64,000 nucleotides of DNA from Ryuthela nishihirai (GCA_038380435.1 JAWZYU010000024.1:53902613-53966612), one strand, 5' to 3'. Shown: positions 12,280 through 23,905, numbered from the stretch's first letter. The notes: a model not told the origin generated them from the letters alone. Translations and numbers: made by a program.

Positions 12280-12390
12280 AGGAATACTGAAACAGGTATA
12301 AATTACAAAATAGAGAATTAAATTGGGGGGGGGGGGGATTCTAGGAATACTGAAACAGGTAAAAATCACAAAACAGAGAGTTAAAAAAAA
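12249..12390. repeat. Poly-A, duplicated 47-bp segment and poly-G tract
   Basis: A run of about 26 A is followed by ttctaggaatactgaaacag and roughly 27 further bases (12276-12323), then a run of about 13 G. The same segment is repeated at 12338-12385 with a few changes. It looks like a local tandem duplication whose copies are separated by the G run. Confidence 0.75.
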
Positions 12391-12464
12391 AGAAATTTGT
12401 GTACATACTTTGCAATTGGTTTCAAAATACTCTGATATCCCAAATTATGGAGAGCTCCAACATA

Positions 12465-12800
12465 TTCATCATCATTCTCAATCAGACATGGGCTACAGAG
12501 ATCCAACCAAATTTTGCAATTAGTTCTCCAAATATATCTATCCTGAGATACATCTGTTGCATCTGGCCACAGTATACCAATTCTAACACTGCATCCTAGG
12601 TCTCCCCACTGTTTCTGAGGCCTTTAGGTCCACTGTTCATAACCCTATTTGCTAATCTATAATTAACCATACTGGCAACATGACCAAATCAACAAAGTCT
12701 CTCTCTGCACAATATACTGTACAAAGGAGGTTGTTGACTCCTTTGTCTAACCTCATCATTACTTACAAAGTTGAACCACCTAATGCCCTGTCTTGCCCAC
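12465..12800 (-). mobile_element. RTE-type LINE, 3' fragment
   Basis: On the minus strand this matches the last ~330 bp of the RTE family. It covers the GIRWFNF region, the SLQP...CRERLRWFGHVA region, NRVMNSV and LVGPP, and ends with a tcatcatcattctcaatcag remnant at the 3' tail. It is frameshifted and 5'-truncated. Confidence 0.8.
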
Positions 12801-14546
12801 AAAGATTTATCCTGTGGACACGACTAGGGGGCCAAAAGGTTTGTGAATCTACATTTTGCAAGTAACACTAAAATTCCTGGGTGTCAGATGACAAATGACA
12901 CACAATTTGACTAGATAAGTAATCAGAGATTGTATTTGGAACATGAAGAAAAGCCTTGAAGAAAAGCAGAGATGTACAATTCTTCCAAAGACATTATTGA
13001 AACATCAAGAGTAAGATGACATATAAAGTGCTCCAGATGGTTAGCCATGAACCATGCATATTGTACTACATATGAAGCTTCAAGTGGTGAACACTGTCCA
13101 TTCCCCACCCTCATTTTAGGCATTAACCACTTCAATGTTTTGCTTGAGTTGGACTATGGCAATGATTTCATTTCAAAAATGCACTACCTAAGTTTAGGCT
13201 TGGACAAAACAGAACGACACATTTTCTTTTCTGAAAGCATGACTATCTCTTCACTAATTAGCAGAATCATACCAAAATGTCTCTAAAACATTTCCCAACC
13301 CAGAGCTTTTTTTTTCACGCTTTTATCCACTTTTTTTCTGCATTTGAGAAACAAGATCAGTACAATGTAGCTGATACTATCTATCAGATATTTTTTACAT
13401 CTAATTTTCATGGTTACCTTATTTGTTACATACCCATTTATATTAGAATAAGCTCAATTTGTAAGTACTGATAATTTCTAATATTACACTTTCACTGAAA
13501 TATCAGAATTCCCTATTATAATTTTATTTCAATAGTATTGCAAAAAATAGCATATTACATGTCAAAAAAATTCCAAAAGGGCATTATTTGTATGAACCAG
13601 TGGTTTGAAATATGCAATAAAAATGTGCAACATTTCAAACAGAACTTCAAAAAAGATGTGTAATAGAAGTAATTAACATTTTTAAGCACATAATGTCAAA
13701 AATGCATGGATTTATTTCATGAATTGCTCACAGTTCCCTTCGTATATTTTTTTTGGTCAAATTTACTAGATAAAATGACAATAAAATGATAATAAATTTG
13801 ACAACAGTTCTGTCATTATTCAGACAATGGCTTCAAATAATCTTGAAAAATAGTATATGCAATGCTGCAAAAAGCAAGCAACATGGCATACAAGTCACTA
13901 CCATAATCAGTTCCACCTCTTGAAGGAAACACTCAAATGTGCAAAGATCACATTTTTGGCATTCTTGATCAGATCATTTAGTGCCTGTATGAACACTTAG
14001 ATGCATATAAACTGACATTTCAGTATTTCTTATCAGTCCAGAAGTGGAATCAAGCAACTTTTCTGGCACATTAAGAATATTTATTAGATTTTCTGATCAT
14101 GCATAAATTATTCCCATTTGCCTGAACAATGCAATTTAACTTTTATTTGCATTTTTCACATCTGTGGGAATTCAGGGCTAAAACATTCATGAGTTTCAAC
14201 ACAGGTTATTGTTAATTTTATCACAGTTCTAAATTTTCACTGGTTTTACTGCAAAATTATTATATCTACTGAAACCATCTTAGTATTATATTTGAATAAG
14301 CTTTCTGATTTAATAATGGCTCATTTTTAAGTTCTCATAAAAACTGGTTATTATTATACAACTGCATTAGTAGTAAATAAATGTAATATTAAATTAATAT
14401 TCCACTTTAAAAGGTAAAGAGAATTTATTTCATTAAATTAAACAAATAGTTTTAACTGTTTCTATAATAAAAATAATTTTAATCTTTTATTACAGAAACA
14501 GCCAAAAGTATTAATTTCATAAGAGTTAAAATGTAAAAATGCTTAC
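12801..14546. other. Intron sequence, nothing recognised
   Basis: AT-rich sequence. The open frames at 12923-13135 (minus) and 13047-13286 (plus) overlap on opposite strands and show no family motif. No inverted terminal repeats were found. Confidence 0.4.
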
Positions 14547-14661
14547 TCTTTGAGCTTCACAAGAGTTGAAATATCATCATATTTTTTGAAAGCAGGATCA
14601 TGAGCCAAAAGATGTATTGCATATGGCAATACGTAATCAGGAAGATATGAAAATAGCTTTA
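14547..14661 (-). CDS. pds5: PDS5 exon E8
   Basis: A 115-bp exon with acceptor taatttcag and donor gtaagc. Two bases complete an Ile codon from E7; 37 codons follow and two bases (GA) carry over to E9. The peptide contains KLFSYLPDYVLPYAIHLLAH followed by DPAFKKYDDISTLVKLK. LPDYVLPYAIHLLAHDP is nearly invariant in PDS5 proteins and is the clearest single identification in the window. Confidence 0.97.
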
Positions 14662-14884
14662 CTGAAATTAAAAAGATTATATTCAGTTGTATGATTCCAT
14701 ATTTACTATTCTCTACTGCAATATTTTCAAATACATACATACATAAAGAAACTAAATAGTTTCCAATAATATTAGCTCTAAAACAGTAATAATTTATCTA
14801 CACATTTATACTGAAATATTTCCTTTTAAATTAGCATTTTAACTTGGTAGTGCATCACACTTACTACTGTTTCACTTAAGAGAA

Positions 14885-15150
14885 TGTGAAAAGTACACCA
14901 AACTTTTTGCGGGCTCTAGCTACTCAGTGTATTAAGTTATAGAAAACATTGTAAATAACAGTATATTGACACATGGTACACAAACAGTATTGTTTCAGAT
15001 GAAAGACACTAGGAACATTCTCCCACTCTTATTGGTCTAGTGTACCCAGCAGTCAGTTCTGAGGCTTTGTGTAGAATGCATATTTTTTTATTACCACACT
15101 AATACAGAACACGAAAAGGTTTTGGCATCAAGTGAAAAATATCACCATCA
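14885..15150. repeat. Direct repeat, copy 1
   Basis: Shares with 15880-16040 the phrases agtcagtgtat, tatagaaaacattgtaaataa, tacacagacagtattgtttca and gtgtagaatgcatattttttt. Its end, acgaaaaggttttggcatca, also matches 16668-16690. I could not assign it to a transposon class. Confidence 0.55.
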
Positions 15151-15879
15151 GCTATTGGCTTTTTGAAAGAATCAACCCATTTTCACAAAGTTGTCATTCG
15201 CTGAAAAAATACCCAACCAACCAGTTAATTTTTAAATGTTACTTTTAGAAATGGATAGTGCACAAACATCACTGCAACTTAACAGATTACTGCTGTTGAC
15301 ATCTGATACAATATGATTATTTTTAATAAAAATGTACATATGCTCTCATATAAGGCAAGATTTTTCCCAAAATTGTTTCTCAGAAAAAGCAGTGTTGCTT
15401 TATATTTGGAGACCAATAAATGTGAAGAACGAAGAAACAAAGAAAAACGTGTTTTTTTTTTACAATAAATTGTTTTGCATCTGTGAAACCTCTTCTTTGA
15501 AGGGCAAGCAGACACTTGTAGAGAATGCGTTTGTTTCTTCTACGGTGCATTGATATCAGTGTTCTCTTTTATCATTCCCAATAGCTTCATTACTACACAA
15601 AAATTTCAGTTTTATATCTGTTTCAACAGATTTTGGTCCAGATATTTGACCAATGATCCAAAATTTCGTATAAGGGCTCCTCCTGTGTAACACCTCATTG
15701 GGTTAAAAAAACAAGTACTTACCTTCAATGGGATATTTAAAATTTCAAACGCCTTTGTGAATGTGAGAGATTGAGTAAAGATGAGTATCTAGCATTGTTG
15801 TAGCTTTCTCAGCTATGAATTCTGAATGAAGAAGTTGTCGATGGGGAAATCTGACAGAGGAGAAATTAGTTTCATGCCA

Positions 15880-16045
15880 AACTTTTAGTGGGCTCAAGCT
15901 AGTCAGTGTATATAAGCTATAGAAAACATTGTAAATAAGAGCATACTGACACATGCTACACAGACAGTATTGTTTCACCAGGAAAGACACAAGGAGTTTC
16001 TGAGGCTTGTGTAGTATGCATATTTTTTCATTTGCCATACTAATT
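15880..16045. repeat. Direct repeat, copy 2
   Basis: Diverged copy of 14885-15075, about 1 kb away in the same orientation. The similarity stops where the pogo-like helix-turn-helix fragment begins, which suggests later insertion or rearrangement. Confidence 0.55.
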
Positions 16046-16099
16046 TCTGAGTTTTATAAACTTTAAATAAAAGTGAGTAACAAGGAAGCAAAAAAGTCA

Positions 16100-16285
16100 G
16101 ATTAACAAATGAATTTGATGAAGTTATGATTCCAATTTTAAAATTACAGCAGTGATGCAAAAGTAACAAATAACTGTGCTGCTGCAAGAAAATTCAGTGT
16201 TACTGAAAAGAATGTGAGGCAATGGTAGCAGCAAAAGGACCAATTGTTAAATGCACATTGTACAAGAAAGGATGGAGGCTGGCCA
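16100..16285 (+). pseudogene. pogo-like transposase HTH fragment
   Basis: Conceptual translation across one frameshift gives SYDSNFKI, then NNCAAARKFSVTEKNVRQW, a stop, and QQKDQLLN. This is the Brinker-type helix-turn-helix pattern (YD..FK...V, AA..F.V.EK.VR.WR.QK..L) found at the N-terminus of many pogo-type transposases. No DDE catalytic part follows it. It is a dead relic. Confidence 0.6.
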
Positions 16286-16329
16286 GTTTCATACCAATTC
16301 AGCTACATAGCTGAATGTGCCTTGAATGG

Positions 16330-17215
16330 TTTTCAGACTCTGCAGATAATTTCTGGACCAAGTGTCACATCTTGAGATGACCATTATTTGGCTTTAACTA
16401 CCAATTGTAAGAGTACTGAAAGTTCTCAAATTTGATTTATCCACAGGAAGGAGAATTTCAAGGTGGACAGTTTCCAAAAGGCTTCTGGAAAGGGAGTTGT
16501 ATGCAAGATGACCAGTGGAATGTGTCCCTTTAATTCATTCCCACAGAAGAACCCATCTGAAATGCTCTTGGCAACATATGAATTAACACCCAGTAATAGC
16601 GAACAACTGTTCACTTTACAAATAAGCTGAGATTCAGTCAACACACTGTTTCTTAATAAACTAATAAAGAATACGAAAAAGTTTTGGCATCAAGTGAAAA
16701 ATATCATCTGGACAGAATGTAAAGCATGCTATCATCCCTCTAATATCAGGAAAATGGACCAATAATTACGTGGGGGTTTGATAGTCTGGATAGGCAATTA
16801 TAACAATGGCTGTATCAGCCTCCACATGATTAATGAAGAATCCCTGACTGCCCATGGGATCAGGAAGACAAATATCCTTTAATCTTATGTTCACAAATTT
16901 GCAAGTGCAGTGAGCATGAAGTTCATTTTAATGGGTGATAATGTTTGTGTGTATATAGAGTTCAACTGGTGAACCAATATATTGAATTTGTGGTACTGAT
17001 CATATGGAGTGGACTACAAAATCTCTCAACCTCACTCAATCCTACTAAGCATGTGTTGCATGCCTTGGAAGATGGATTGTAAGTCTCAATCATCCTCCCA
17101 CAGAAGTCTCCATGATCTTAGAACAGCCCTTTTGCACCAGTGCGTTTTACTGCCTTCAGAAATGATTGCAAACACTGTTGACAGTATGAGGTGATTGTAA
17201 AATCATGCACTAGTA
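16330..17215 (+). pseudogene. Tc1-like transposase relic (family distinct from the 18 kb copy)
   Basis: Across several frameshifts I read DDHYLALT near 16378, RRISRWTVSKRLLERELYAR near 16450-16510 and CVPL at 16525. An HPSNI...GG..VW.G stretch follows near 16735-16790, then FILMGDN near 16924, and DLRTALLH...ANTVDSMR near 17115-17190. This is the order of a Tc1 transposase: second HTH, DDE core with a D in GDN, and the C-terminal LVDSMP motif. The expected terminal inverted repeats were not located. Confidence 0.65.
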
Positions 17216-17339
17216 CCAGGGATAATCACAACCTTATTAATGAGTTTTAGTTCACCTTCTTGGATTTACTTTTGTATTTTCATGTAAAAATGATAACTAT
17301 ATTATATATATTATATATAGGATATAACTTTTAAAGCCT

Positions 17340-17645
17340 TAGTGCACCTAACTTGCAGGCACTTTGTCAGGAAGATCCGTGAATTGCAACAATCAAACAG
17401 AAATGTGTGGTTTGCATGGCAAAAACTAAAACATTAGCATTAGAATGATTATCAAGTGGTTTTATGCATTCCCAGACTTTGCTTGGGGGACCACCATATG
17501 ATATAGCATGGTGGTCTTGTTTAATGTAATTTTGTTGTAATATTTTTATTTGGAATTAAATGATCTTTCTTTTGATAAATAAGACATATTTCTGATCATT
17601 ATTTCAGAATAGGATTCAGAGCCAATAAAAGAACTTTCTTTACTG
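17340..17645. repeat. Repeat family 4, copy 2
   Basis: Matches parts of 3300-3950. It contains gcaggcactttgtcagga, which on the minus strand is a CTGACAA stretch next to a short stem, similar to the better-preserved motif at 44850-44880. Confidence 0.45.
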
Positions 17646-17654
17646 CATTATTCT

Positions 17655-17810
17655 TAAAAAAAATATATTAAAATTAATATACTTCTAATTTTAGTTAAAT
17701 ATTTTGCTTTATTACTATTCAGAAGAAATGCTTTCTGTTCTGATAACATATATATATATAACATATAATATACACTGAAAATACAATATATTATACACAC
17801 CATACCCATC
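17655..17810. repeat. Duplicated segment, copy 1 (empty site)
   Basis: This ~155-bp AT-rich segment recurs at 17990-18070 and continues at 19299-19365, on both sides of a Tc1 element. It shows the sequence before the transposon insertion. Confidence 0.7.
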
Positions 17811-18070
17811 CACAAACCTGTCCTACTCTGCCACAATAATGCGGCCAGCCAGAAGTCATTGCAGGCTTTAAATAGATGATACCTACCTGCTGTATAGTGT
17901 ACATATGACTCCTCTAATAAAATTGTACTTAAAACAAATCATTTACTCATGAGTTTACGCTATTGAGTTACGCTTATATATTAAAACATATTAAAATTAA
18001 TATACTTCCAATTTTAGTTAATTATTTTGCTTTATTATTATTCAGAATAAATGCTCTCTTCTGATATATT

Positions 18071-19298
18071 CAGGGGTTTATCAAAATAATGGAAACAGCA
18101 ATGGTGACTGGAGTACATGCAATGCGTCGTATGCATATCACAGGGACAATGTCACCTGCGATATGAGGTATATAAAGGGGAGAAGTACTATGTCAGATAT
18201 CAAGTAGCAGTGCCACAGGCGCTGGTGAAACAGCTGTTGTGGTGTAATTGTCGACAATGTCAGATCTCAGTGACATCCAAAAATCATGATCATTGGTGCG
18301 CATCTTGTAGGATCTTCAGTAACCACAACAGCGAAAATAGTAGGTGTAACATGAGGAACTGTATTGATGATTATGACTACCTATCGAAAGCAACAGGGCA
18401 TTGCCTCCAAACATGCAAACTGTCGACACCATATGAAGTTGTCAGATAGAGCACAGATTGTACAATGGAAGCATAAGATCACAGCACTGCAAATAGCAGC
18501 AGAGTTGAACACTAGTCAGAATGATCCCGTTTTCATCATAACAGTTCATTGGGAACTTCATCATGCTGGTATTCACGGCTGTGCTGCAATCCACAAACCT
18601 CTGATTACCAACATCAATGCAACAAAATGTGTAAGGTGATGCAAAGCACATAAAAATGGGGATGCTAAAGACTGGCAACATGTCATCTGGTCTGATAAAT
18701 CATGCTACAGATTGCTTCCCACCACTGGCGGAGTGTAGTCTAGGGAAAACCTGCAGAAGTGTACCACTCTGACCCTTTGGTTCTGACTGTGAAGCATGGA
18801 GGTGGATCCATGATGCTGTGGGGTGCCATATCATAGCATTCCTTAGGGTCATTAGTTATTCTGCAGGGTCGTGTCATATCCACAACATACTAATCCATTC
18901 TAAGGGACCACCTGCATCCAATGTTGCAGGTATTGTTCCCTAATGACTGTCCCTGGTTTGTGGATAATGCACCTGTGCATTGTGTGAAACGTGTCAAGTT
19001 GTGGTTTGCAGAGGATGAGGTACAGCAGCTACTCTGGTCACCTCAATATTATTGAACATTTGTGGAAATATCTGGAGTGCAAGGTCTGATTACATTTTCC
19101 ACCTTGAACATCACTGGCACAGTTGGGCCATATTTTACAGGAAGAATGGTCTACATCCATTACTGTATGTGCATGACTTGTATAAGTCTATTCCACATCG
19201 AATTGCGTCTGTTCTGAATACCTGAAGTGGGCCTACAGCTTATTAATAAAATGTTCCCTGCAAACAGTATGTGTTTCCATTATTTTGATAAACCCCTG
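18071..19298 (+). mobile_element. Tc1-like DNA transposon, complete ends, dead transposase
   Basis: The element is 1228 bp long. Its terminal inverted repeats, 18071-18097 and 19272-19298, are 27 bp and perfect reverse complements, starting CAGGGGTTTATC. A TA follows on the right; on the left the expected TA reads tt. Length and TA context fit Tc1. The transposase runs from about 18258 (MSDLSDIQKS then a stop) through KLSDRAQIVQWKHKI near 18430-18475, WSDKSCYRLLP near 18685 with the first catalytic Asp, DNAPVHCVKR near 18962 with the second, to LNIIEHLWKYLE near 19045 with the expected Glu. Many stops and shifts inactivate it. The copy at 9685-10785 belongs to the same family. Confidence 0.9.
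18258..19225 (+). pseudogene. Tc1 transposase pseudogene
   Basis: Transposase frame of the element above; it would bind the terminal repeats and cut and paste the element. The DDE-type catalytic triad positions can still be read, but at least a dozen in-frame stops and several shifts are present, the first ten codons after the presumed start. Confidence 0.75.
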
Positions 19299-19344
19299 TA
19301 TATATATAACACAACATATAATATACATTGAAAGCATAATTCAT

Positions 19345-20326
19345 TATACACACACACACACCATCTTCATTGATTATGGGCAGATGGTCAGTGTGAGGAA
19401 GATGGGGTGCCCCATATCTGCAACTGCATAATGTCTGGGATTTTCATGTATGACCGTCACATGTGTGCACCATGACATGCAGCAGCCAGGAAAAATGTGG
19501 CCATAACTGAGCTGTTGATGTTCGAGGTGAGTTTTGCCTCACTCATATTGTAACAACAGAACACAGTGCAGATGATATCAGCATTCAATAATGGGGCAGC
19601 TATGAAGGTTTGTGCAAAGACTGTATGACAGCACAACTGGGCTATGGTAGCCGATGCCCACATTGAGTACCCTTGTTAACAGCATGTCATAGAATTACAA
19701 GGCTGCAGTAGGCAAAGGAACATCGTCAATGACCATGGAAGATTGGAAACAGGTAGCTTGGTTTCACAAGTCATGGTTATAACTACAACATGCTGATGAA
19801 AGGTTGGTGTGTGGCGTAGACCACATGAGGCCATGGACCCAACTGTCTAGTAAGGGTGTCAGAGGCTGGTGGAGGTGATGTTCTGGAGTGTTTACGTGAG
19901 CCACCGTGGGGTCTCTTGTACCTATTGATACCACCATCACCGCACAAGGCTATGTTGATGTACACAGGACCACCTACACCCATTCATGACTATCCAATTC
20001 CCACAGCAGGATGCCTTCTTTCAGCAAGACAATGTCCTGCCTCATCACTCCCATTTAGTGAAGAACTGGTTAGAGGAGCATTCCAGTGAGGTCACAACCC
20101 TCAGATGGATTTGAACCCTATTGAGCACCTATGGGATGAAGTGGAGTGATGCATTTGAGCTCGAAATCCACCACCAGCAACTGTTGGCACTTTATGGACT
20201 GCTGCTATGGAATCATGGGCCACAATATCACCTGAACATTTTCAACACCTGGTAGAGTCCATGCCATGACATATTTCTCTGTTGTGAGGGCAAAAGGTGG
20301 ATCCTTTTTATTAGGTGGGTGTGTAT
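19345..20326 (+). mobile_element. Tc1-like DNA transposon of a second family (dead)
   Basis: Read through shifts: a VWR.PHEAMDPT stretch near 19815-19850 is followed by a GG..VLEC-type stretch near 19865. FFQQDNVLPHHSHLVKNWLE, carrying the second catalytic Asp, lies near 20018-20075. HSSEVTTL follows, then a degraded LNPIEHLWDE near 20110-20140, and FQHLVESMP near 20238-20270. This is the Tc1 DD34E layout. The right end ttaggtgggtgtgtata resembles the left tatacacacacacacacc in reverse complement, but the ends are degraded and the left boundary is uncertain. Confidence 0.75.
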
Positions 20327-20329
20327 AAT

Positions 20330-21105
20330 AAATCATCCTTTCAGAAATGAAAGGAATGAAATTTTCTGAATGTTGAAAATTATTGCACAGCAACTATTGT
20401 AAAACTACTCAAATTAATTGAAAGCTAGCATTAGAATTTAGGCAATGATGCTTTAAGAGAAGTGCATCATAAAACCCCAAATAAAGACCAAAACGAATTC
20501 ATTCCCAAAATTCATTCCAAAACAAGATTTTCCAAAAAAAGATGTTTAAAGAACATCAGATGACAACAGAAAGAGTTTGTAGTTTTGTCACTATTCGTGA
20601 TGCAATTTTATAATTATTTTTATGTTCAAGGTTATATTTCCCCTTTCCAAATATCACTTCTGTTATGCAGCCTACGGATACAGGAATAAGCTTCTTCGGT
20701 GATTTTTATTAACCAATTATAAAGAAACCCATTTAAGTTTTATTAACACCACTGTGGCATATTTTTTGGGTTCTGTGAAACAAACACTAAAAGAAAATAC
20801 AAAAATGTTATTGAAGAAAATGTAGAAAACCTTGCTGCAGTGTTCAGAAGAAATTCGTGAATTATTTGATGTCAAAGAATAACTGAGCTCTGACATTAGT
20901 AGCTTTGGTTGCCAATTCCAAAGAAATGAAGAAAAATTATGAAACTAAGAAATGAAATGGAAAAAGTAAACTAAAAAAAAGTTACCAGGTTACCACATAC
21001 AGAAAAATGTAAACGTTTAGTATGTTCATTGCCACTTGCACATGTACATCAAGTGGCAGGGAACATATTAAATGTCTCAGTAATAATGTATCACAGGAAA
21101 ATGTC
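20330..21105. other. Intron sequence, nothing recognised except a small hairpin
   Basis: AT-rich. An imperfect hairpin with ~20-bp arms lies at 21018-21068 (gttcattgccacttg against caagtggcagggaac). Confidence 0.4.
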
Positions 21106-21109
21106 CTGA

Positions 21110-21455
21110 AGATAAAAAACACTTGAAATAATTAGCTGAGAAAAATTTTACTACCCTATATGGGATTCAAACCCACATCTCCCATAAGAATACCAATGGT
21201 GAATAAACAAAATGTGGGAATGCTTATATGTCACATTGTTGAAGAAAAATGTCAGTCTCTGGTGGTCTGTTGTGACATTGTTGAAGAAAAATGTCAGTCT
21301 CTGGTGGTCTGTTGTGACATTGTTGAAGAAAAATGTCAGTCTCTGGTGGTCTGTCTAGTGGTTATGACACCTAGCATGCTTCTGGGAGACATGGATTCTA
21401 ATCCCACTCAGGACAACCCAAATTTTTCAGCTAATTATTTCAAATATTAAATGAC
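21110..21455. repeat. Head-to-head tRNA-like SINE pair (foldback)
   Basis: Left arm 21122-21176 (ttgaaataattagctgag then gggattcaaacccac) and right arm 21392-21449 (gattctaatcccac then cagctaattatttcaaat) are diverged reverse complements. Each carries a box B-like sequence. The right unit has tggtctagtggttatgac as a box A-like start. The loop holds three copies of a 42-bp repeat. Confidence 0.7.
21232..21357. repeat. 42-bp tandem repeat, three copies
   Basis: Three almost identical units starting gacattgttgaagaaaaatg. They duplicate the stretch just before the box A-like sequence of the downstream SINE. The period is a multiple of three, so an open frame runs through, but I see no sign that it is coding. 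Confidence 0.9.
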
Positions 21456-22164
21456 TAATTGTGCTCTAAGTGCTGCATGATGTGTATATGCATCATACAG
21501 TACTGGTAGTCCCTCCTGTCTGAACTAGTCAGCACTAGCTATATTCCCTATTGCCCCAGTGGCACTCAAATAGAGGTTAATCTTATATGTGTGCAAGGCT
21601 GATCTGGAGGGGATGATAGTAAGAGAAAAATGGAGACAAAAAGTTATTAAACTTATGTATAACATTTTTAAACCTCTAAATTGGAGGGGAAAATGTGATA
21701 CTGCAATGGAATTCCAGTCTTTTGTTCTCCATATTTTTTTTCCCGATCCAAGCTTATCTGTGCTGTGTGTGTGAGGATGATCCTTGTTCAAGCAGTATTC
21801 CAAGTATGGGTATCAATGCAGCAGCAAATATGCTAAATTCTAATATAAAATGGTTATAGAGGCAGTAAGATTTTGTTTGTATTATTTATCTGAAATAAAT
21901 CTTCATATACACATATAATCTTAAAGCAACCAAAGTTACAGACGTCCAATCAGATGCATATGTATAAATTAGCTTTCCAAATATTTTTGTCCTAACTAGA
22001 GGCACAAGGTGCAGTGGAACAGATCACTGCAGGCTAATTTTAACATGGTTTTTAACTGTTTGACATTACCCACCTAATCCATTCTAGGTACCACCTAAAT
22101 TCCAATAGTGCATAAGCATCTGAGATCAAAAGCATCAAGCCATAGGTTTCCAGCTTACAAAAGG

Positions 22165-22495
22165 TCTAAGTTTCATCTGGGTTTTACCTTTTTTTTTGCA
22201 CACAATAGGCTAAATGGCCAGTCACAAGGGTTCAGAGAAGGTTATGGGAGAGGCACTGGACAGCTCCCCTCAACCTTCCAGACAGATGGAAGCCTCCCAT
22301 CAATGCCATCCAGCATGTTCTTTAACATGCACAAAGTATGGCTCTCCTACAAATGGGACCACAACTTATTGTCCCATCTGACAGATGGCAGCCTTTCCAA
22401 GCCCACTGATGTCTCCCAGCGACTGAGAGCAGGATGGAGAATTTTGCAGAGATAAACCTCAATGCTGACCCAGATGGGATTTGAATCTAAGATTG
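22165..22495 (-). mobile_element. tRNA-derived SINE, family 1
   Basis: Minus-strand copy of the family at 2485-2866, with ttttgcacacaataggctaaatggcc, ttctttaacatgcac and atctgacagatggcagcctttcc. The tRNA-like head is at the right end (gggatttgaatc). It is diverged and its head is partly lost. Confidence 0.75.
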
Positions 22496-22862
22496 TCTTT
22501 CAGAATTGTAGTTTAATGGTCAACTGATATGTACCTTCAAACCATGTGTGGATCTGTGTTTAAGGTCTTTAGAACAGTTTTTTTTTTCTTGAAGAATATT
22601 ACGAAATTGCAAAAATTAATGAATTGGTTATAAAATTCTGCATCCATTGATTTGTAATATTCAATAATTGTTTGTTGCAAACACAATTCTTTATTGCTTT
22701 GATTTCAGAGTTGGAATGTTTTGGATCAGTTATGCAGAACTTATTGCTATATTTTTTTATTCGCTTACATGTCATATTTATTTATCCATGTCATATTTAT
22801 TTTTCAACACTTAGACCTATAAACAAAATTAGTGTTATGAATTTTTATATGGTTATCTAGGC

Positions 22863-23173
22863 CAGTGCTTCCCAAACAGGCTGATGTGGGGGAACTGGCA
22901 GGAAAATCTGTTGGCTATATATATATCATATATATAGCCAACAGAAAACCCAACTGGAGCTTTCTGGCCATACGCCTAAAGAAACAAGGTATGTCCATGT
23001 GCATTACACTTTCCTCACCTTCCATGATATGACATCCTTTAGTGTTGAAATGTATGAACTGTGGCACTTTGGCATATCAAAGTTATGCTGCTGAAAATAT
23101 TGCTTTCCTGTGGACCATCGACTGGTTGCTCAAGAACCTACATGTCCACAGACCACCACTTTGAGAAACATTG
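22863..23173. mobile_element. hAT-type MITE
   Basis: The ends cagtgcttcccaaac and ctttgagaaacattg are imperfect reverse complements of hAT type. They are bordered by 8-bp near-duplications atctaggc (22855-22862) and atctagag (23174-23181). The 311-bp element has no coding capacity and contains an AT-rich hairpin at 22912-22945 (ttggctatatatata against tatatatagccaa). It would depend on a transposase made elsewhere. Confidence 0.75.
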
Positions 23174-23369
23174 ATCTAGAGCACATTATCTCACTCAGTC
23201 CAAATAATCAACACTCTATATTATTTGCTAGCCTTTAATGTTCATTGCAATTAGTCTTGATAGTATTTTATGATCAACCAAAAATCTACACTGGAATCAG
23301 AAATTCATCTGGAATCAGAAGAACCAGATTTTACTACTTTATGGACAGCTTTATTGACGAAGTAAAATT

Positions 23370-23665
23370 AATTTAATGATGAATCAATAGTAATACACAG
23401 AATTACCAGTTGGCATATAAATATTAATGCAAGGAACTGATTTTTGCTGATGTGCAGGACTCGAACCTACATCTCTCTAGATTCATGCCAGTGTTGTAAG
23501 CCACTAAACCAGCATCAGCTCCATCATTTCTCTGCAAATGTAACTTGTAAATATTTATATGGAAAAATTATTTTATAGATTATTTTTCTACATAAATATT
23601 TATGGATTTCTACGTCAGCAAGTAATTCTGTGTATTACTATTGACTGATTATTTCATTAATAAAT
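23370..23665. repeat. Foldback element with tRNA-like core
   Basis: Outer arms include caatagtaatacacagaatt at 23384 and its perfect reverse complement ending near 23641, extending imperfectly to about 55 bp. The centre (23440-23530, minus strand) has a box A-like ttagtggcttacaac and box B ggttcgagtcc. A related single tRNA-like unit lies at 23795-23905 on the plus strand. Confidence 0.65.
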
Positions 23666-23794
23666 GCTTTAGAATGAGTGACTTTCTTATTTACATCTTA
23701 TAAGAGTAATATTGGAAAATGAACTTGTCTTCCCCTGATCAAAGATGGCACCATGAGCAACAAGTTCAGAAAGATTTATATGTTAATGAATAGA

Positions 23795-23905
23795 GACAGA
23801 GTTGGTGCTAATTCAGCAGTTAGAACACTCTAGCATGAGTTTGGAGAGATGTGGGTTTGGATACTGCGCATCAGCAAAAAACATTTTTACACATAAATAT
23901 TTAAG
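23795..23905 (+). mobile_element. tRNA-derived SINE, family 3
   Basis: Reads gttggtgctaattcagcagt, then gagagatgtgggtttggat and catcagcaaaaaac. It is a diverged copy of the tRNA-like core at 23440-23530 in the opposite orientation. Confidence 0.55.
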
